From Synechococcus sp. KORDI-100 (lineage in GTDB: Bacteria > Cyanobacteriota > Cyanobacteriia > PCC-6307 > Cyanobiaceae): 64,000 nucleotides of DNA. The DNA lies in the NCBI RefSeq assembly GCF_000737535.1, contig NZ_CP006269.1, forward strand, positions 434,001-498,000, in the 5' to 3' direction. The stretch's first letter is position 1. Every line of letters begins with the position of its first letter. Below are positions 9,750 to 18,649 of this stretch, piece after piece. The position numbers and the translations under genes were made by a program. Under the pieces are notes generated by a model. The model was not told the origin of the DNA. It worked only from the letters and a program-made list of their open reading frames with translations, and did not search any database.

Positions 9750-10496
9750 TTGCCGATTAACCTCCTGCCCAGACTCCGCCGGTTTGTGCCGACCCCAAGC
9801 CAGGTGATTCCGATCTTCATTGGGTACGACCCCAGAGAGCGGGCCGCCACGAATGTGCTGATCGACAGCCTCTATCAGTTCAGCAGTGTTCCGTTGGCAA
9901 TCACTCCCCTGGTCACCCCGCAACTGGAGAAACAGGGGTTGTATCGCCGTGCCCGAGATCCAAAGCAGAGCACGGCCTTCTCCTTCACCAGGTTTCTCGT
10001 CCCCCATCTGATGGATTACAGCGGCTGGGCGATCTTCATGGACTGCGACATGCTCTGCCGCAGCGACATCAAGGGGCTTTGGGATCAGCGTGATGAGCAA
10101 TACGGCGCGATGTGCGTCCAGCACGAGCACACACCGGATGAGACGGTGAAATTTCTGGGAGAGGTTCAGAGCGCTTACCCCAAAAAGAACTGGAGCTCGC
10201 TGATGTTGCTGAACTGCAGCCGCTGCAGAACGCTGACTCCTGACTACGTCAACACAGCCTCAGGCCTGGAGCTGCATCGTTTTCACTGGCTCGAGGGTGA
10301 TCACGAGATCGGCGCCATCAAGGGGGGATGGAACCATCTGGTTGATGTGCAGGTTGCCCCCGACCCCGAGTCGGCCCCTTCATTGCTGCACTGGACACTG
10401 GGCGGTCCCTGGTTTCGCGAACAACGCACCATGGGTGGTCCGCTGGCAGCGGAATGGTTCAGCGCCCGGGACGATGCGATGAAGCTCTGGGACTGA
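9750..10496 (+). CDS. Putative glycosyltransferase with DXD motif, next to kdsB
   Basis: A 248-residue protein with a TTG start. FIGYDPRERAATNVLIDSL near residue 26 and WAIFMDCDMLCRSDIKGLW near residue 93 resemble GT8-like or GT-A glycosyltransferases, with DCD as the metal-binding DXD. HWTLGGPWF near the C-terminus fits the conserved His region of such enzymes. No signal peptide or membrane segment is evident. The stop overlaps the kdsB start by one base (TGATG), so it may act on Kdo-containing or other envelope glycans. The specific activity is unknown; the fold assignment rests on motifs only. Confidence 0.7.
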   Translation: MPINLLPRLRRFVPTPSQVIPIFIGYDPRERAATNVLIDSLYQFSSVPLAITPLVTPQLEKQGLYRRARDPKQSTAFSFTRFLVPHLMDYSGWAIFMDCDMLCRSDIKGLWDQRDEQYGAMCVQHEHTPDETVKFLGEVQSAYPKKNWSSLMLLNCSRCRTLTPDYVNTASGLELHRFHWLEGDHEIGAIKGGWNHLVDVQVAPDPESAPSLLHWTLGGPWFREQRTMGGPLAAEWFSARDDAMKLWD

Positions 10497-11284
10497 TGGC
10501 CATCCGAAAAAGTCTGGTGGCGGTTCCGGCTCGCCTGCAGTCCTCCCGTCTTCCCAACAAAGTGCTGGCCGACATCGGTGGCAAGCCGATGATTCAACGG
10601 GTTCTGGAACGATGCCGGCAGGCAGCCGATGTTGAGGCTGTTGTGCTATGCACCGACAGCCCTCAGCTTCAGGAACTTGCCCGGGGCTGGGGCGTCCCGG
10701 TGCTGATGACCTCTGATCAGTGCCGTTCGGGCAGTGAACGCATCGCTTCCGTTGCGGAGGATCTGATGCGCCTCGTCTGGGCTGACCAGGCCCCGGTGCC
10801 CGAGCAGACGGCGATCATCAATGTTCAGGGTGATCAGCCGTTCATCGACCCAGCGGTGATCACAGCCATGGTGCGTGAGTTCCAAAGCAGGGATCCCGTC
10901 CCAGCTGTCGTGACGCCTGTTTACGGCCTCCAACCGGACACCGTGCACAACCCCAATGTGGTGAAAACACTGCTGGCCCATGACGGACGGGCTCTTTACT
11001 TCTCCCGCTCGGCGATTCCGCACGTGCGGGATGTGGCCCCGGAGGACTGGCATCACCACACCACCTTCTGGGGGCACGTCGGCATGTACGGCTTCCGCGG
11101 CGATGTGCTGGCCGCCTGGGATCAGCTCCCTGCATCCCCCCTCGAGGATCTCGAGCGACTTGAACAGCTGCGCTTGCTTGAGGCAGGGCACACCATTGCC
11201 ACCTTTGAGGTTCAGGGCACATCCCTCTCCGTTGATACCTCCGACCAGCTCGAGCAGGCCAGGAGGATCGCTGCAGAGCTTTAG
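10496..11284 (+). CDS. kdsB: 3-deoxy-manno-octulosonate cytidylyltransferase (CMP-Kdo synthetase)
   Basis: A 262-residue protein from the ATG at 10496, which overlaps the previous stop; an upstream in-frame start at 10454 is less likely. AVPARLQSSRLPNKVLADI is the nucleotide-binding N-terminal signature, and NVQGDQPFIDP near residue 109 provides the catalytic metal-binding Asp. It activates Kdo with CTP to CMP-Kdo in the cytoplasm, the donor used by Kdo transferases. It ends in a 4-bp convergent overlap with kdsC. No Kdo transferase (waaA) was found in this window. Confidence 0.95.
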   Translation: MAIRKSLVAVPARLQSSRLPNKVLADIGGKPMIQRVLERCRQAADVEAVVLCTDSPQLQELARGWGVPVLMTSDQCRSGSERIASVAEDLMRLVWADQAPVPEQTAIINVQGDQPFIDPAVITAMVREFQSRDPVPAVVTPVYGLQPDTVHNPNVVKTLLAHDGRALYFSRSAIPHVRDVAPEDWHHHTTFWGHVGMYGFRGDVLAAWDQLPASPLEDLERLEQLRLLEAGHTIATFEVQGTSLSVDTSDQLEQARRIAAEL

Positions 11285-11832
11285 TCGTTGCGGTCGCGCC
11301 AACCGTTGCTGGCCAGGGTTCCCCAACCTTCGCGTGCCTGCAGGATCCGCTCAGCAAGCTCGCGGATCGCTCCCTGGCCCCCCGGCCGATTCAGGACGGC
11401 ATCGGCCTGCCATCGCACAGGGCGGCAGGCGTCCGCTGGAGCTAGCAGCAAGCCCACCTGTGCTCGCACGGCCAGATCGTTCAGGTCATCCCCGACGAAC
11501 GCCGTTTCTGCGGTTGTGACGTTCAGGGCCTGCTGAAGCTTGCCGAGAGCAGTCGGCTTGTCACGGATACCCACCAGGCAGTGACGGACGCCGAGCTGTC
11601 GTGCCCGACTCTCCGAGGCGCCACCCTGGCCGCCGCTCAGAAAGGCAATCTCCAGACCCGCCTGCTGCAGAAGCCGGATGCCCAGTCCGTCTCTGACATC
11701 GAATCGTTTGGTCAGTCGCCCATCGGCATCAAACCAGAGTCCCCCATCGGTGAGAACACCATCCACATCCAGCACCAGCAAGGTGATGCGGCGCAGTCGT
11801 CCCCGCAGCCGAAGCCAGCGCAGGGCTCTCAT
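11281..11832 (-). CDS. kdsC: 3-deoxy-D-manno-octulosonate 8-phosphate phosphatase
   Basis: A 183-residue HAD-superfamily phosphatase of the small KdsC type with no cap domain. VLDVDGVLTDGGLWFD near residue 21 supplies the nucleophile and acid/base Asp pair (DxDG). FLSGG is the Ser motif and FVGDDLNDL supplies the C-terminal metal-binding Asp residues. It releases phosphate from Kdo-8-phosphate. It overlaps the end of kdsD by 4 bp on the same strand, so kdsD-kdsC form a coupled operon, and it converges on kdsB with a 4-bp overlap. Confidence 0.93.
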   Translation of the reverse strand: MRALRWLRLRGRLRRITLLVLDVDGVLTDGGLWFDADGRLTKRFDVRDGLGIRLLQQAGLEIAFLSGGQGGASESRARQLGVRHCLVGIRDKPTALGKLQQALNVTTAETAFVGDDLNDLAVRAQVGLLLAPADACRPVRWQADAVLNRPGGQGAIRELAERILQAREGWGTLASNGWRDRND

Positions 11833-12842
11833 GCCAAACCAGCCTGAACGAGGTCATGGAGGCGCAGCAGGCCCAGCATGCGTTGTTCGGCGTTGACTAC
11901 CGGCAGCACGGAGATCGGTTTGCGGCGGTTGCGCTCCATCCGCTCCAGGGCGCGCACCACCAGGACATCCCCCTCCACGGTGATCGGATCGGCTGTCATC
12001 AGATCCTTGGCGGTGAGCTCAGGCCAGGACTCGGTCCCATGCTCCTGAAGGGCGCGCCGCAGATCGCCATCGGTGAGGATGCCCAGCAACGCGCCGGGGC
12101 GTTCTGGGCATTCCACCCAACCGCTGCCGATTCCGTCCCGGGTCAAGCCGCCGATCACCTCGGGCAGCGGTGTGTGGGGCTGAAGAGGATGCAACCTGCT
12201 GGTCGGCACCATCAGATCCGCTGCCGTCAACGTGAGCTGTTTTCCCAGGGAGCCCGCTGGATGATTGAGGGCGAAGTCCGTTGGTGAAATCCCACGGCGC
12301 TCCATCCAGACCGCGGCGAGGGCGTCACCGATCGCCATGGCCACGGCTGTGCTCGCGGTCGGTGCCAGGTTGAGCGGGCACACCTCGCGATCGACCCCAG
12401 CGATCAGGACCACGTTGCTGCCCAGTGCCAGGGATGATTCGGCCCGGCCGACGATGGCGATCCGTCCTGTTCCGCGGCGTTTGAGGTGGGGAAGCACCTC
12501 GAGCAATTCCGATGTCTCTCCACTGTTGGAGAGCAGCAGGCAGACGTCTTCAGAGGCCACAACACCCAGATCCCCATGGAGAGCGTCCAGGGGATTCAGA
12601 TACAGCGCCATCAATCCGATCGACGAGAACGTGGCTGCGATTTTTCGAGCCACGATTCCGCTTTTGCCAACCCCTGTGATCACCAGCTTGGCCTTGCGGT
12701 CTGCACACCGTTCGAGCAGATCGAGGGCTGCCTCCACCTGTTCGCTGCTCAGGCGTTGCGCTGCCGCTGCGATCGCGGATGCTTCCTCCTGCAGACAGCG
12801 CGTGAGAGCGGACAACGGCTTGATCCGTGATGATCGAGCCAT
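11829..12842 (-). CDS. kdsD: Arabinose-5-phosphate isomerase (SIS + tandem CBS)
   Basis: A 337-residue protein from the ATG at 12842; an earlier in-frame start at 12896 would run into the divergent cca coding region. The SIS sugar-isomerase domain shows ITGVGKSGIVARKIAATF and LLSNSGETSELLEVLP, with the catalytic His likely in LDALHGDLG. Two C-terminal CBS domains cover roughly residues 210-337 (DLMVPTSRLHPL and DLMTADPITVEGD). It interconverts ribulose 5-phosphate and arabinose 5-phosphate, the first step to Kdo. Only 17 bp separate its start from that of the divergent cca gene, so the two promoters must overlap coding sequence. Confidence 0.93.
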   Translation of the reverse strand: MARSSRIKPLSALTRCLQEEASAIAAAAQRLSSEQVEAALDLLERCADRKAKLVITGVGKSGIVARKIAATFSSIGLMALYLNPLDALHGDLGVVASEDVCLLLSNSGETSELLEVLPHLKRRGTGRIAIVGRAESSLALGSNVVLIAGVDREVCPLNLAPTASTAVAMAIGDALAAVWMERRGISPTDFALNHPAGSLGKQLTLTAADLMVPTSRLHPLQPHTPLPEVIGGLTRDGIGSGWVECPERPGALLGILTDGDLRRALQEHGTESWPELTAKDLMTADPITVEGDVLVVRALERMERNRRKPISVLPVVNAEQRMLGLLRLHDLVQAGLA

Positions 12843-12859
12843 TGTCATGCACGTGGGCC

Positions 12860-14086
12860 ATGGATCACCTGGCGATCGACCTGCCGGGTGTGTCATCCGA
12901 CCTCCTGGAGGAGCTGCGTGAGGCGGCCCTCGCCGCCGGATCGGGGCGACTGGCCGTGGTGGGAGGCGTGGTTCGTGATGCTCTGCTGCATCAACGACAG
13001 CGCACCACCTGGACCGGCGTCACCGATCTGGATATCGTGGTGGAAGGGGATGCGGCCGCCGTGGCATCCGCGCTGAAGCGACGCTGCGGGTCCAAGCGAC
13101 TGACGCGCTGCCTTGAACACGCCAGCTTCGCGACGGTGGCGTTGACGCTGGATGGCTTCGCGCTCGATCTGGCGACAGCCCGGGCGGAGACCTATGCAGC
13201 TCCCGCTCAGAACCCTGTGGTGCGGCCTGGATCCCTGGAATCCGATCTGGTGCGACGTGATTTCACGATCAATGCCATGGCCCTCGATCTGTTCTCAGGG
13301 GAACTGATCGATCGTCATGACGGCCAAACCCATCTGGCGGAACGCCAGTTGGTGTTTCTGCATCCGGCCAGCGTTGCGGATGACCCCACCCGTTTGATCC
13401 GTGCCGCCCGCTACGGGGCTCGGCTGGGCTTTGATTTCAGCGCGGACGCCCTGGATCAGGCGCAATCCACGCTCGCCTGCTGGCCCTGGTCATGGCAGCC
13501 AGGCGATCCAGCGGATCAGTCTCCCCCTGCACTCTCGACGCGGTTGCGGATGGAACTGGACCGCCTTTTGGACCATGAGCCCTGGCAACAGGGCCTCGAT
13601 CTTCTCGATCGTTGGGGGGCCTTGTCCCTGATTGATCCGGGTCTGCAGCGCGACCCTCAGCGGTCCAGGCGTCTGCGCTGGGCCCGGCGTTTGGGCGTTC
13701 CGCTGCTGCCAGCGCTGCTGACGGCCGCTGATCGGCCGCTGGAAACGGCTCGGAGGTTGCAGCTGTCCGGGGTGCAGCTGACATGGCTTGAACAGCTTCC
13801 ATGTCTTGGACGCTGGGCTCTCAGCGAAGCGCCGCCCCTGGACGCCTCGCCCTCTGAATGGACCCAGGCTCTGGAAACGGGCGGTTGGTCCCCAGGCACG
13901 GTGGCGTTGCTGATTTCGGAGCAACCGGACAACTGGCGACCCCTGCTGCGCTGGTGGGGGCGCTGGCGCCATCGCCGCGCCTCCCTGGCAGCGCGCGATC
14001 TGATGGCTGCCGGCTGGGTTCCCGGTCCCGCGCTTGGGGCCGAGCTCCAGCGTCTGCGCATGGTGGAGCTTGATCAGGGTCGATGA
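12860..14086 (+). CDS. CCA-adding enzyme / poly(A) polymerase family nucleotidyltransferase
   Basis: A 408-residue class II nucleotidyltransferase from the ATG at 12860; an upstream in-frame ATG at 12827 lies inside the divergent kdsD gene. LAVVGGVVRDALL is the nucleotide-binding GG motif, DLDIVVEGD the catalytic DxD, VRRDFTINAMALDL the RRDFTIN signature, and DPTRLIRAARYGARLGF the flexible-loop and neck signature. It should add or repair the 3' CCA end of tRNAs, which cyanobacterial tRNA genes often lack. In some cyanobacteria the C-adding and A-adding activities are split between two proteins, and this sequence alone does not settle which applies. Its stop overlaps the next gene by 4 bp (ATGA). 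Confidence 0.9.
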   Translation: MDHLAIDLPGVSSDLLEELREAALAAGSGRLAVVGGVVRDALLHQRQRTTWTGVTDLDIVVEGDAAAVASALKRRCGSKRLTRCLEHASFATVALTLDGFALDLATARAETYAAPAQNPVVRPGSLESDLVRRDFTINAMALDLFSGELIDRHDGQTHLAERQLVFLHPASVADDPTRLIRAARYGARLGFDFSADALDQAQSTLACWPWSWQPGDPADQSPPALSTRLRMELDRLLDHEPWQQGLDLLDRWGALSLIDPGLQRDPQRSRRLRWARRLGVPLLPALLTAADRPLETARRLQLSGVQLTWLEQLPCLGRWALSEAPPLDASPSEWTQALETGGWSPGTVALLISEQPDNWRPLLRWWGRWRHRRASLAARDLMAAGWVPGPALGAELQRLRMVELDQGR

Positions 14087-15504
14087 GGCATCAGCTGCGT
14101 TGGGATCTTCTGCTCGCTGTTGTTGTGGCAGCTGCTTTTGCGTTGCGCTGCCTGCTGCTGATTGATGCCACCGGTCTCTGGAGCGATGAGCTCTACAGCG
14201 TCGGGAAAAGCTTTCAGGCGAGTCCTGCCGCCCTGATCGCCATGCTGCGCGAGGACACGCATCCTCCGGCCTATTACGCCCTGCTCTGGCTCTGGGGGCA
14301 GCTCCTTGGGCAAAGTCCGCTGACGCTCCGCCTGCTCTCCTGGCTGGCCTACCTGGCCGGCGGACTGGTGATGGTGGCTCAGTCCAGAGCGCTCGGGGGA
14401 CAGCGGGGGGTCCCCCTGGCTCTGCTGCTGGCGTTCTGCAGTCCCTTCCCCGTTCGGTTCGCGATTGAGGGCAAGAGCTATGCCCTGCTGGTGCTGGTGG
14501 TGGCACTGGCCTGGTGGTGGCGCCGGACGGAGCGTCCGCTGCTCTACGGCTGTGCGGTGGCCTTGGCCTCACTCACGCACTTCTATGGCCTGTTTCTGTT
14601 TTTGGCGACCGCGTTCTGGGATGGCTGGCGGCGACGCTGGCCCATGACGTTGGCGGCAGCGCTGGCGGTCCTCCCCAGTCTCGGCTGGATTGCCTATGCC
14701 TCCTCGTATCTGCTGAGCTCCCGTTCCGGCAGCTGGATCGGTCGGCCCGATTTCGCTCTGCTGGAAGACACATTGGCGCGAGCCATTGGTGTCTGGCCCA
14801 TTCCCAAGCTGCTGCTGCTGATCCTGCTGCTGTGGCTTCTGCGTCGCCGGGGGTGTCAACGCTCTCAGGCCTGGAGCCATCCTGATCTGCTCGATCGCAG
14901 TGGCTTGATCCCTTCCGCCGTGATGACCGGGGCCGTTGTGCTGGTGTCTTTTTTCAAACCCCTGGCCTTCAGTCGTTACTTCGTGGTCGTGTTGCCGGCA
15001 CTGCTCCCCTGGCTGGTGGTGCAATCGCTCGACTGGAGTCTCGATCGATGCGGACGCTGGCTCGTGAATGCTGGCCTGGTCGTGCTCCTGATCAGCTGGT
15101 GGGGGCCTGGCTTCGCTGAGTTGGATCCGCTGAGGTTCGGGGTGAGGGAACAGGACCAATTCCGCGCGGTGAGTCAGCGCGCAGCGGGTTTGGTGGACCG
15201 TTATTCACCACGGGCGCGACTACTAAATCTCAGCGACCGGATGGAGTGGTCGATGGGAAGGATTGAGCAGCCTGTCAGCAGCTGGCAGGGGCCACGCCCA
15301 CTCAGGGCCCGTCTTGCGGACAGCGCGCCTCCAGACGAGCTGTGGCTGGCCACTAGTGGTCCCGAGCGAGCGATGCAAAAGAAGCTCCGGCCCCTTGAGG
15401 AGATGGTGGAGCAGGCCGGCTACACCTGTGTCGACGCGGCGGCCGATCTCAGCCATGGGCGGTTGCTGCACTGCCGATCGGAGTCCAGGATCCCCGGGTC
15501 ATGA
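14083..15504 (+). CDS. Membrane glycosyltransferase, GT39/ArnT-like
   Basis: A 473-residue integral membrane protein. The N-terminus (LLLAVVVAAAFALRCLLLID) is a membrane anchor, followed by GLWSDELYS near residue 33 and EDTHPPAYYALLWLWG near residue 65. These match the acidic luminal loop motifs of GT-C polyprenyl-phosphate-dependent enzymes (GT39/ArnT/PMT-like). Many further hydrophobic segments follow to about residue 340, then a soluble C-terminal domain. It probably transfers a lipid-linked sugar on the periplasmic face. The start is coupled to cca by ATGA, and the 3' end overlaps the convergent selD-fusion gene by 56 bp. Confidence 0.8.
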   Translation: MRHQLRWDLLLAVVVAAAFALRCLLLIDATGLWSDELYSVGKSFQASPAALIAMLREDTHPPAYYALLWLWGQLLGQSPLTLRLLSWLAYLAGGLVMVAQSRALGGQRGVPLALLLAFCSPFPVRFAIEGKSYALLVLVVALAWWWRRTERPLLYGCAVALASLTHFYGLFLFLATAFWDGWRRRWPMTLAAALAVLPSLGWIAYASSYLLSSRSGSWIGRPDFALLEDTLARAIGVWPIPKLLLLILLLWLLRRRGCQRSQAWSHPDLLDRSGLIPSAVMTGAVVLVSFFKPLAFSRYFVVVLPALLPWLVVQSLDWSLDRCGRWLVNAGLVVLLISWWGPGFAELDPLRFGVREQDQFRAVSQRAAGLVDRYSPRARLLNLSDRMEWSMGRIEQPVSSWQGPRPLRARLADSAPPDELWLATSGPERAMQKKLRPLEEMVEQAGYTCVDAAADLSHGRLLHCRSESRIPGS

Positions 15505-17518
15505 GTGTCGTGGCGGCGGCCTGGCTGCAGCTCACAAGGAGCGGTCCGCAGGTTTGGGGATCCACCAGCAGCTCCCGCAGACCATGAGAGCTCTGTCCTG
15601 CCAGGGAGACCGTCTTGTCGAGCATCGAGAGTGCCTGCCGATTGGCCGGTGCCAGGGTGCTGGAAAAGCCCCTGGCGAACAGCTCCAGAACGCCGTCGTA
15701 AGCCGGTATTGCCGTGGCATCCAAGCTCAGGAGCAGGTCTGATCCAGCCAGCATTTCGCCGAGATGTCCCAGCAGTCCGAAGCCGGTGATGTCGGTGCAG
15801 GCGTGGACAGCTTCTCCGAGCTCGACGAGTTGATCGAGCAGGGGATGCTGGCTTTCGCTCATCCTCTCAAGGACCGCATCCAGGTGACGGGGGTCAGCGG
15901 CTCCGCTCATGGCCGCTGCAAAGAGCACGCCTGTTCCGAGGGGGCGGCTGAGCAGCAGCACGTCGCCGGCCTGCATGCCCTGTTTGCTCCAGACTCTCGC
16001 CGCGACGCCATTGACGCTGAGGCTGACCTGCACTCCAAGACTCTCCGGCAGTGGAGAGGAGTGGCGGGCTTCCAGGGTGTGGCCTCCAACCAGAGCGGCA
16101 CCCTGCTGTTCCAGGGCTGAGTGGATCCCCGCCAGGGTTTGCCGGAGCAGCTGCTGCTGCTGGGTTGGGTCGGTGGCCGGCACCGTGATCACGGCCATGG
16201 CGCTTGTGGAGCGGGCACCGCTGGCCCACAGGTCTGAACAGGCATGCAGGGCCGTCAGTCGGCCATTCAGCCAGGGGTCGCTGACCAGGGCCGGGAAACC
16301 GTCGACGCTCTGAAGCATTGGCGGATCCCCGCCAATCGGAGCGGCATCGGCGGGGCTGTGCCCCAGCGTTGCCAGCCCAGCCTCCGCAAGAGCAGCGATC
16401 AGAGGTTCAGCTGGCAGTTTGGCGGCACAACCACGGCAGACCATCTGTTGATCGTTGTCGATGGCTGCTCGCTTCATCGATGCCTGCATGGATGGTTTGG
16501 GCTGGAAACCGGCCATGAAGCGCCGATCGATCCGTTGTTTCCATTGCCAGAGAAGGGAGCTGGATCCCAGACGCCAGCTCCCCTTGCGACCCCAGGCTCT
16601 GGGTTGATCGTTGTGGCTGAGATCGCCGATCAGCTGGAGTGCTGATCGCTGGGGTCGCCATGGCCGCGCCGCTTCGTCCCCGCAGACGGCGTGCAGATTG
16701 CGGGCGAGCGGGTGGGCTGCCCGGACTGCCCAGACTCCTGAGGCGGGTCGAGGGTCACTGACCAAGACCGCACAGTCACCGCTGGCAAAGATTTCAGGAT
16801 GGCCAACAACGTTGAGGCAGGCATCCGTGCACACCCGTCCGTGATCGTCGACGGGCAGTCCGCAGTCCGACAGCCATGGTGGAGCGTCGCTGCCGCTGCA
16901 GAGAAGTGTCGGGCCCTTGGCAGGGTCCTCGTCGCTGACCAGCCGGATCTCGGCTGCGGCCATCGCCTGCTGGATGTCTCGACCCAGTTGATGCGGGCGG
17001 GTCTGCAGTTCCAGAGGGCGTTGCGGCCAGCGTCGGCGCAGTGCCAGAACCACTTCGATGCCAGCGGGTCCAGCGCCGATGACGCGGAATGGGCTGCCTT
17101 GCTCGGCGTCCTGCCGCGTCAGGAACGCCAGCGCCGGCTCCAGGGGTTTGATGGGGACACCGGGAGCGGTTGGCCGTGAAATCGCACCCACATTGAGGCT
17201 CAGCAGTCCGTAGGCCAGCGGTGGTCGGTTGACCAGCAGCAGATGCCGGCGACTTGGATCGATGCCGGCGATGTCGGCGCTGATGAAGGCCGCCCCTGCA
17301 CGATCGCAAAGATGGCGGAGATTGATTTCGACCTCGTCGCGGCGATACAGGCCGGCGATCAATCCCGGAACCATGCCGGAGTAGAGCGCAGTGCTCGAGC
17401 GGTTCACCAGGATGAGGGCCCGTTTCGGACGGGTTCGTGGGTGCATGGCCCACCGTTTCAGGAGCAGTGCGTGGCTGTGACCGCCTCCGGCCAGCAACAG
17501 AGCTCCCTGGCTGCTCAT
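15449..17518 (-). CDS. selD: FAD-dependent oxidoreductase - selenophosphate synthetase (SelD) fusion
   Basis: A 689-residue two-domain protein, starting at the ATG at 17518. An in-frame ORF extends to 17605 but runs further into galE. Residues 1 to about 345 form an NDH-2-like flavoprotein: LLLAGGGHSHALLLKRW is the FAD-binding GxGxxH loop and VIGAGPAGIEVVLAL a second dinucleotide fold. From about residue 360 a complete selenide, water dikinase follows, with VCRGCAAKLP carrying the catalytic Cys and Lys, GGDPPMLQSVDGF, VGGHTLEAR and DITGFGLLGHLGEML. SelD makes selenophosphate for 2-selenouridine tRNA or selenocysteine. The flavoprotein half may supply or protect reduced selenium (inference). 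Such fusions are known in cyanobacteria. Confidence 0.93.
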   Translation of the reverse strand: MSSQGALLLAGGGHSHALLLKRWAMHPRTRPKRALILVNRSSTALYSGMVPGLIAGLYRRDEVEINLRHLCDRAGAAFISADIAGIDPSRRHLLLVNRPPLAYGLLSLNVGAISRPTAPGVPIKPLEPALAFLTRQDAEQGSPFRVIGAGPAGIEVVLALRRRWPQRPLELQTRPHQLGRDIQQAMAAAEIRLVSDEDPAKGPTLLCSGSDAPPWLSDCGLPVDDHGRVCTDACLNVVGHPEIFASGDCAVLVSDPRPASGVWAVRAAHPLARNLHAVCGDEAARPWRPQRSALQLIGDLSHNDQPRAWGRKGSWRLGSSSLLWQWKQRIDRRFMAGFQPKPSMQASMKRAAIDNDQQMVCRGCAAKLPAEPLIAALAEAGLATLGHSPADAAPIGGDPPMLQSVDGFPALVSDPWLNGRLTALHACSDLWASGARSTSAMAVITVPATDPTQQQQLLRQTLAGIHSALEQQGAALVGGHTLEARHSSPLPESLGVQVSLSVNGVAARVWSKQGMQAGDVLLLSRPLGTGVLFAAAMSGAADPRHLDAVLERMSESQHPLLDQLVELGEAVHACTDITGFGLLGHLGEMLAGSDLLLSLDATAIPAYDGVLELFARGFSSTLAPANRQALSMLDKTVSLAGQSSHGLRELLVDPQTCGPLLVSCSQAAATTLMTRGSWTPIGSAATAHG

Positions 17519-18549
17519 GCCGCTGAGCGATAGCCGGTCGGATTGGCCTGCTGCCAGGTCCAGCCATCGCGGCACATCTCCAGAAGCGAGTGCTTGGCAC
17601 GCCAACCCAAGGTCATTTCAGCCTGATCAGGACAGGCTTCCAGCCTTGGGACATCCCCCGGCCGCCGTTCCACCACTTCAAAGGGAATGGTCAGTCCGGT
17701 GGCCTGCTCGAAGCCGCGGACCACCTCCAGCACCGACAGCCCCCGGCCTGTTCCGATGTTGAGGGTGAGATGGGTGCATGGGTCCTGTTTCAACAAATGG
17801 CTGATGGTTGCGGAGTGGGCTTCGGCGAGGTCCATCACATGCAGATAGTCGCGGATGCCTGTTCCATCGGGTGTCGGGTAGTCCGAACCGAAGATGCGCA
17901 GGTGCGAGCGTCTCCCGGCCGCCACCTGGGTGATGAACGGGAACAGATTGTTGGGGATTCCAAGGGGGTCTTCTCCGATCCGCCCGCTGGGATGGGCCCC
18001 CACGGGATTGAAATATCGAAGGCTGGCGACGCGCCAGTTCTTCTGACGGCAGAGTGCCTGCAGCATTTGCTCTACTGCAACCTTGGTCTGGGCGTAGGGG
18101 TGGATCGGGGCGGTGGGGGAGTCCTCCCGGAGCGGGAACTGTTCCGGTTCTCCGTAGACCGTGGCGGTGCTGCTGAAGACCAGGGTGCGGCAGCTGCGCT
18201 GTTCCATCGCGGCGGCCAGCACGCGACTTCCATTGAGATTCACATCCCAGTAGAGCAATGGGTTGGCCACCGACTCGCCGACGGCTTTGAGCCCGGCGAA
18301 ATGAATCACGCCGTCGATGGGGCCGCGGCATCGAAAGGCCTGGTTGACCGTTTCTGCATTGCGGATGTCCCCCTTCAGCACATGCAACGCCTGGCTGCCG
18401 CTGAGTTCCCTCACCCGCTCAGACGCTACAGGGCTGCTGTTGTCGAAGCTGTCCAGGACCACCAGCTCGTAGCCCTGTTCGAGCAGGACCACACAGGTAT
18501 GGCTGCCGATGAAACCGGCTCCGCCGGTGATCAGCAGACGGTTGGCCAT
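17515..18549 (-). CDS. galE: UDP-glucose 4-epimerase
   Basis: A 344-residue extended SDR enzyme from the ATG at 18549 (MANRLLITGGAGFIGSHT); the ORF also allows a start at 18606. GGAGFIGS is the NAD-binding loop, VFSSTATVYGEP holds the catalytic Ser/Thr, and PYAQTKVAVEQ is the YxxxK motif. RYFNPVGAHPSGRIGED is the GalE substrate-binding signature. It interconverts UDP-glucose and UDP-galactose for glycan and galactolipid supply. Its stop overlaps the start of the SelD fusion by 4 bp, although no functional link between the two is known. Confidence 0.93.
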   Translation of the reverse strand: MANRLLITGGAGFIGSHTCVVLLEQGYELVVLDSFDNSSPVASERVRELSGSQALHVLKGDIRNAETVNQAFRCRGPIDGVIHFAGLKAVGESVANPLLYWDVNLNGSRVLAAAMEQRSCRTLVFSSTATVYGEPEQFPLREDSPTAPIHPYAQTKVAVEQMLQALCRQKNWRVASLRYFNPVGAHPSGRIGEDPLGIPNNLFPFITQVAAGRRSHLRIFGSDYPTPDGTGIRDYLHVMDLAEAHSATISHLLKQDPCTHLTLNIGTGRGLSVLEVVRGFEQATGLTIPFEVVERRPGDVPRLEACPDQAEMTLGWRAKHSLLEMCRDGWTWQQANPTGYRSAA

Positions 18550-18649
18550 CAAATGGGTGGTCCGGAACGACATGATTCTGGAGTAGGCCTTCAAATCGCC
18601 TGTCACTGCTGGAGTTCATCCCTAAGGTTCGAGAGTTGATGGTTCTGAC

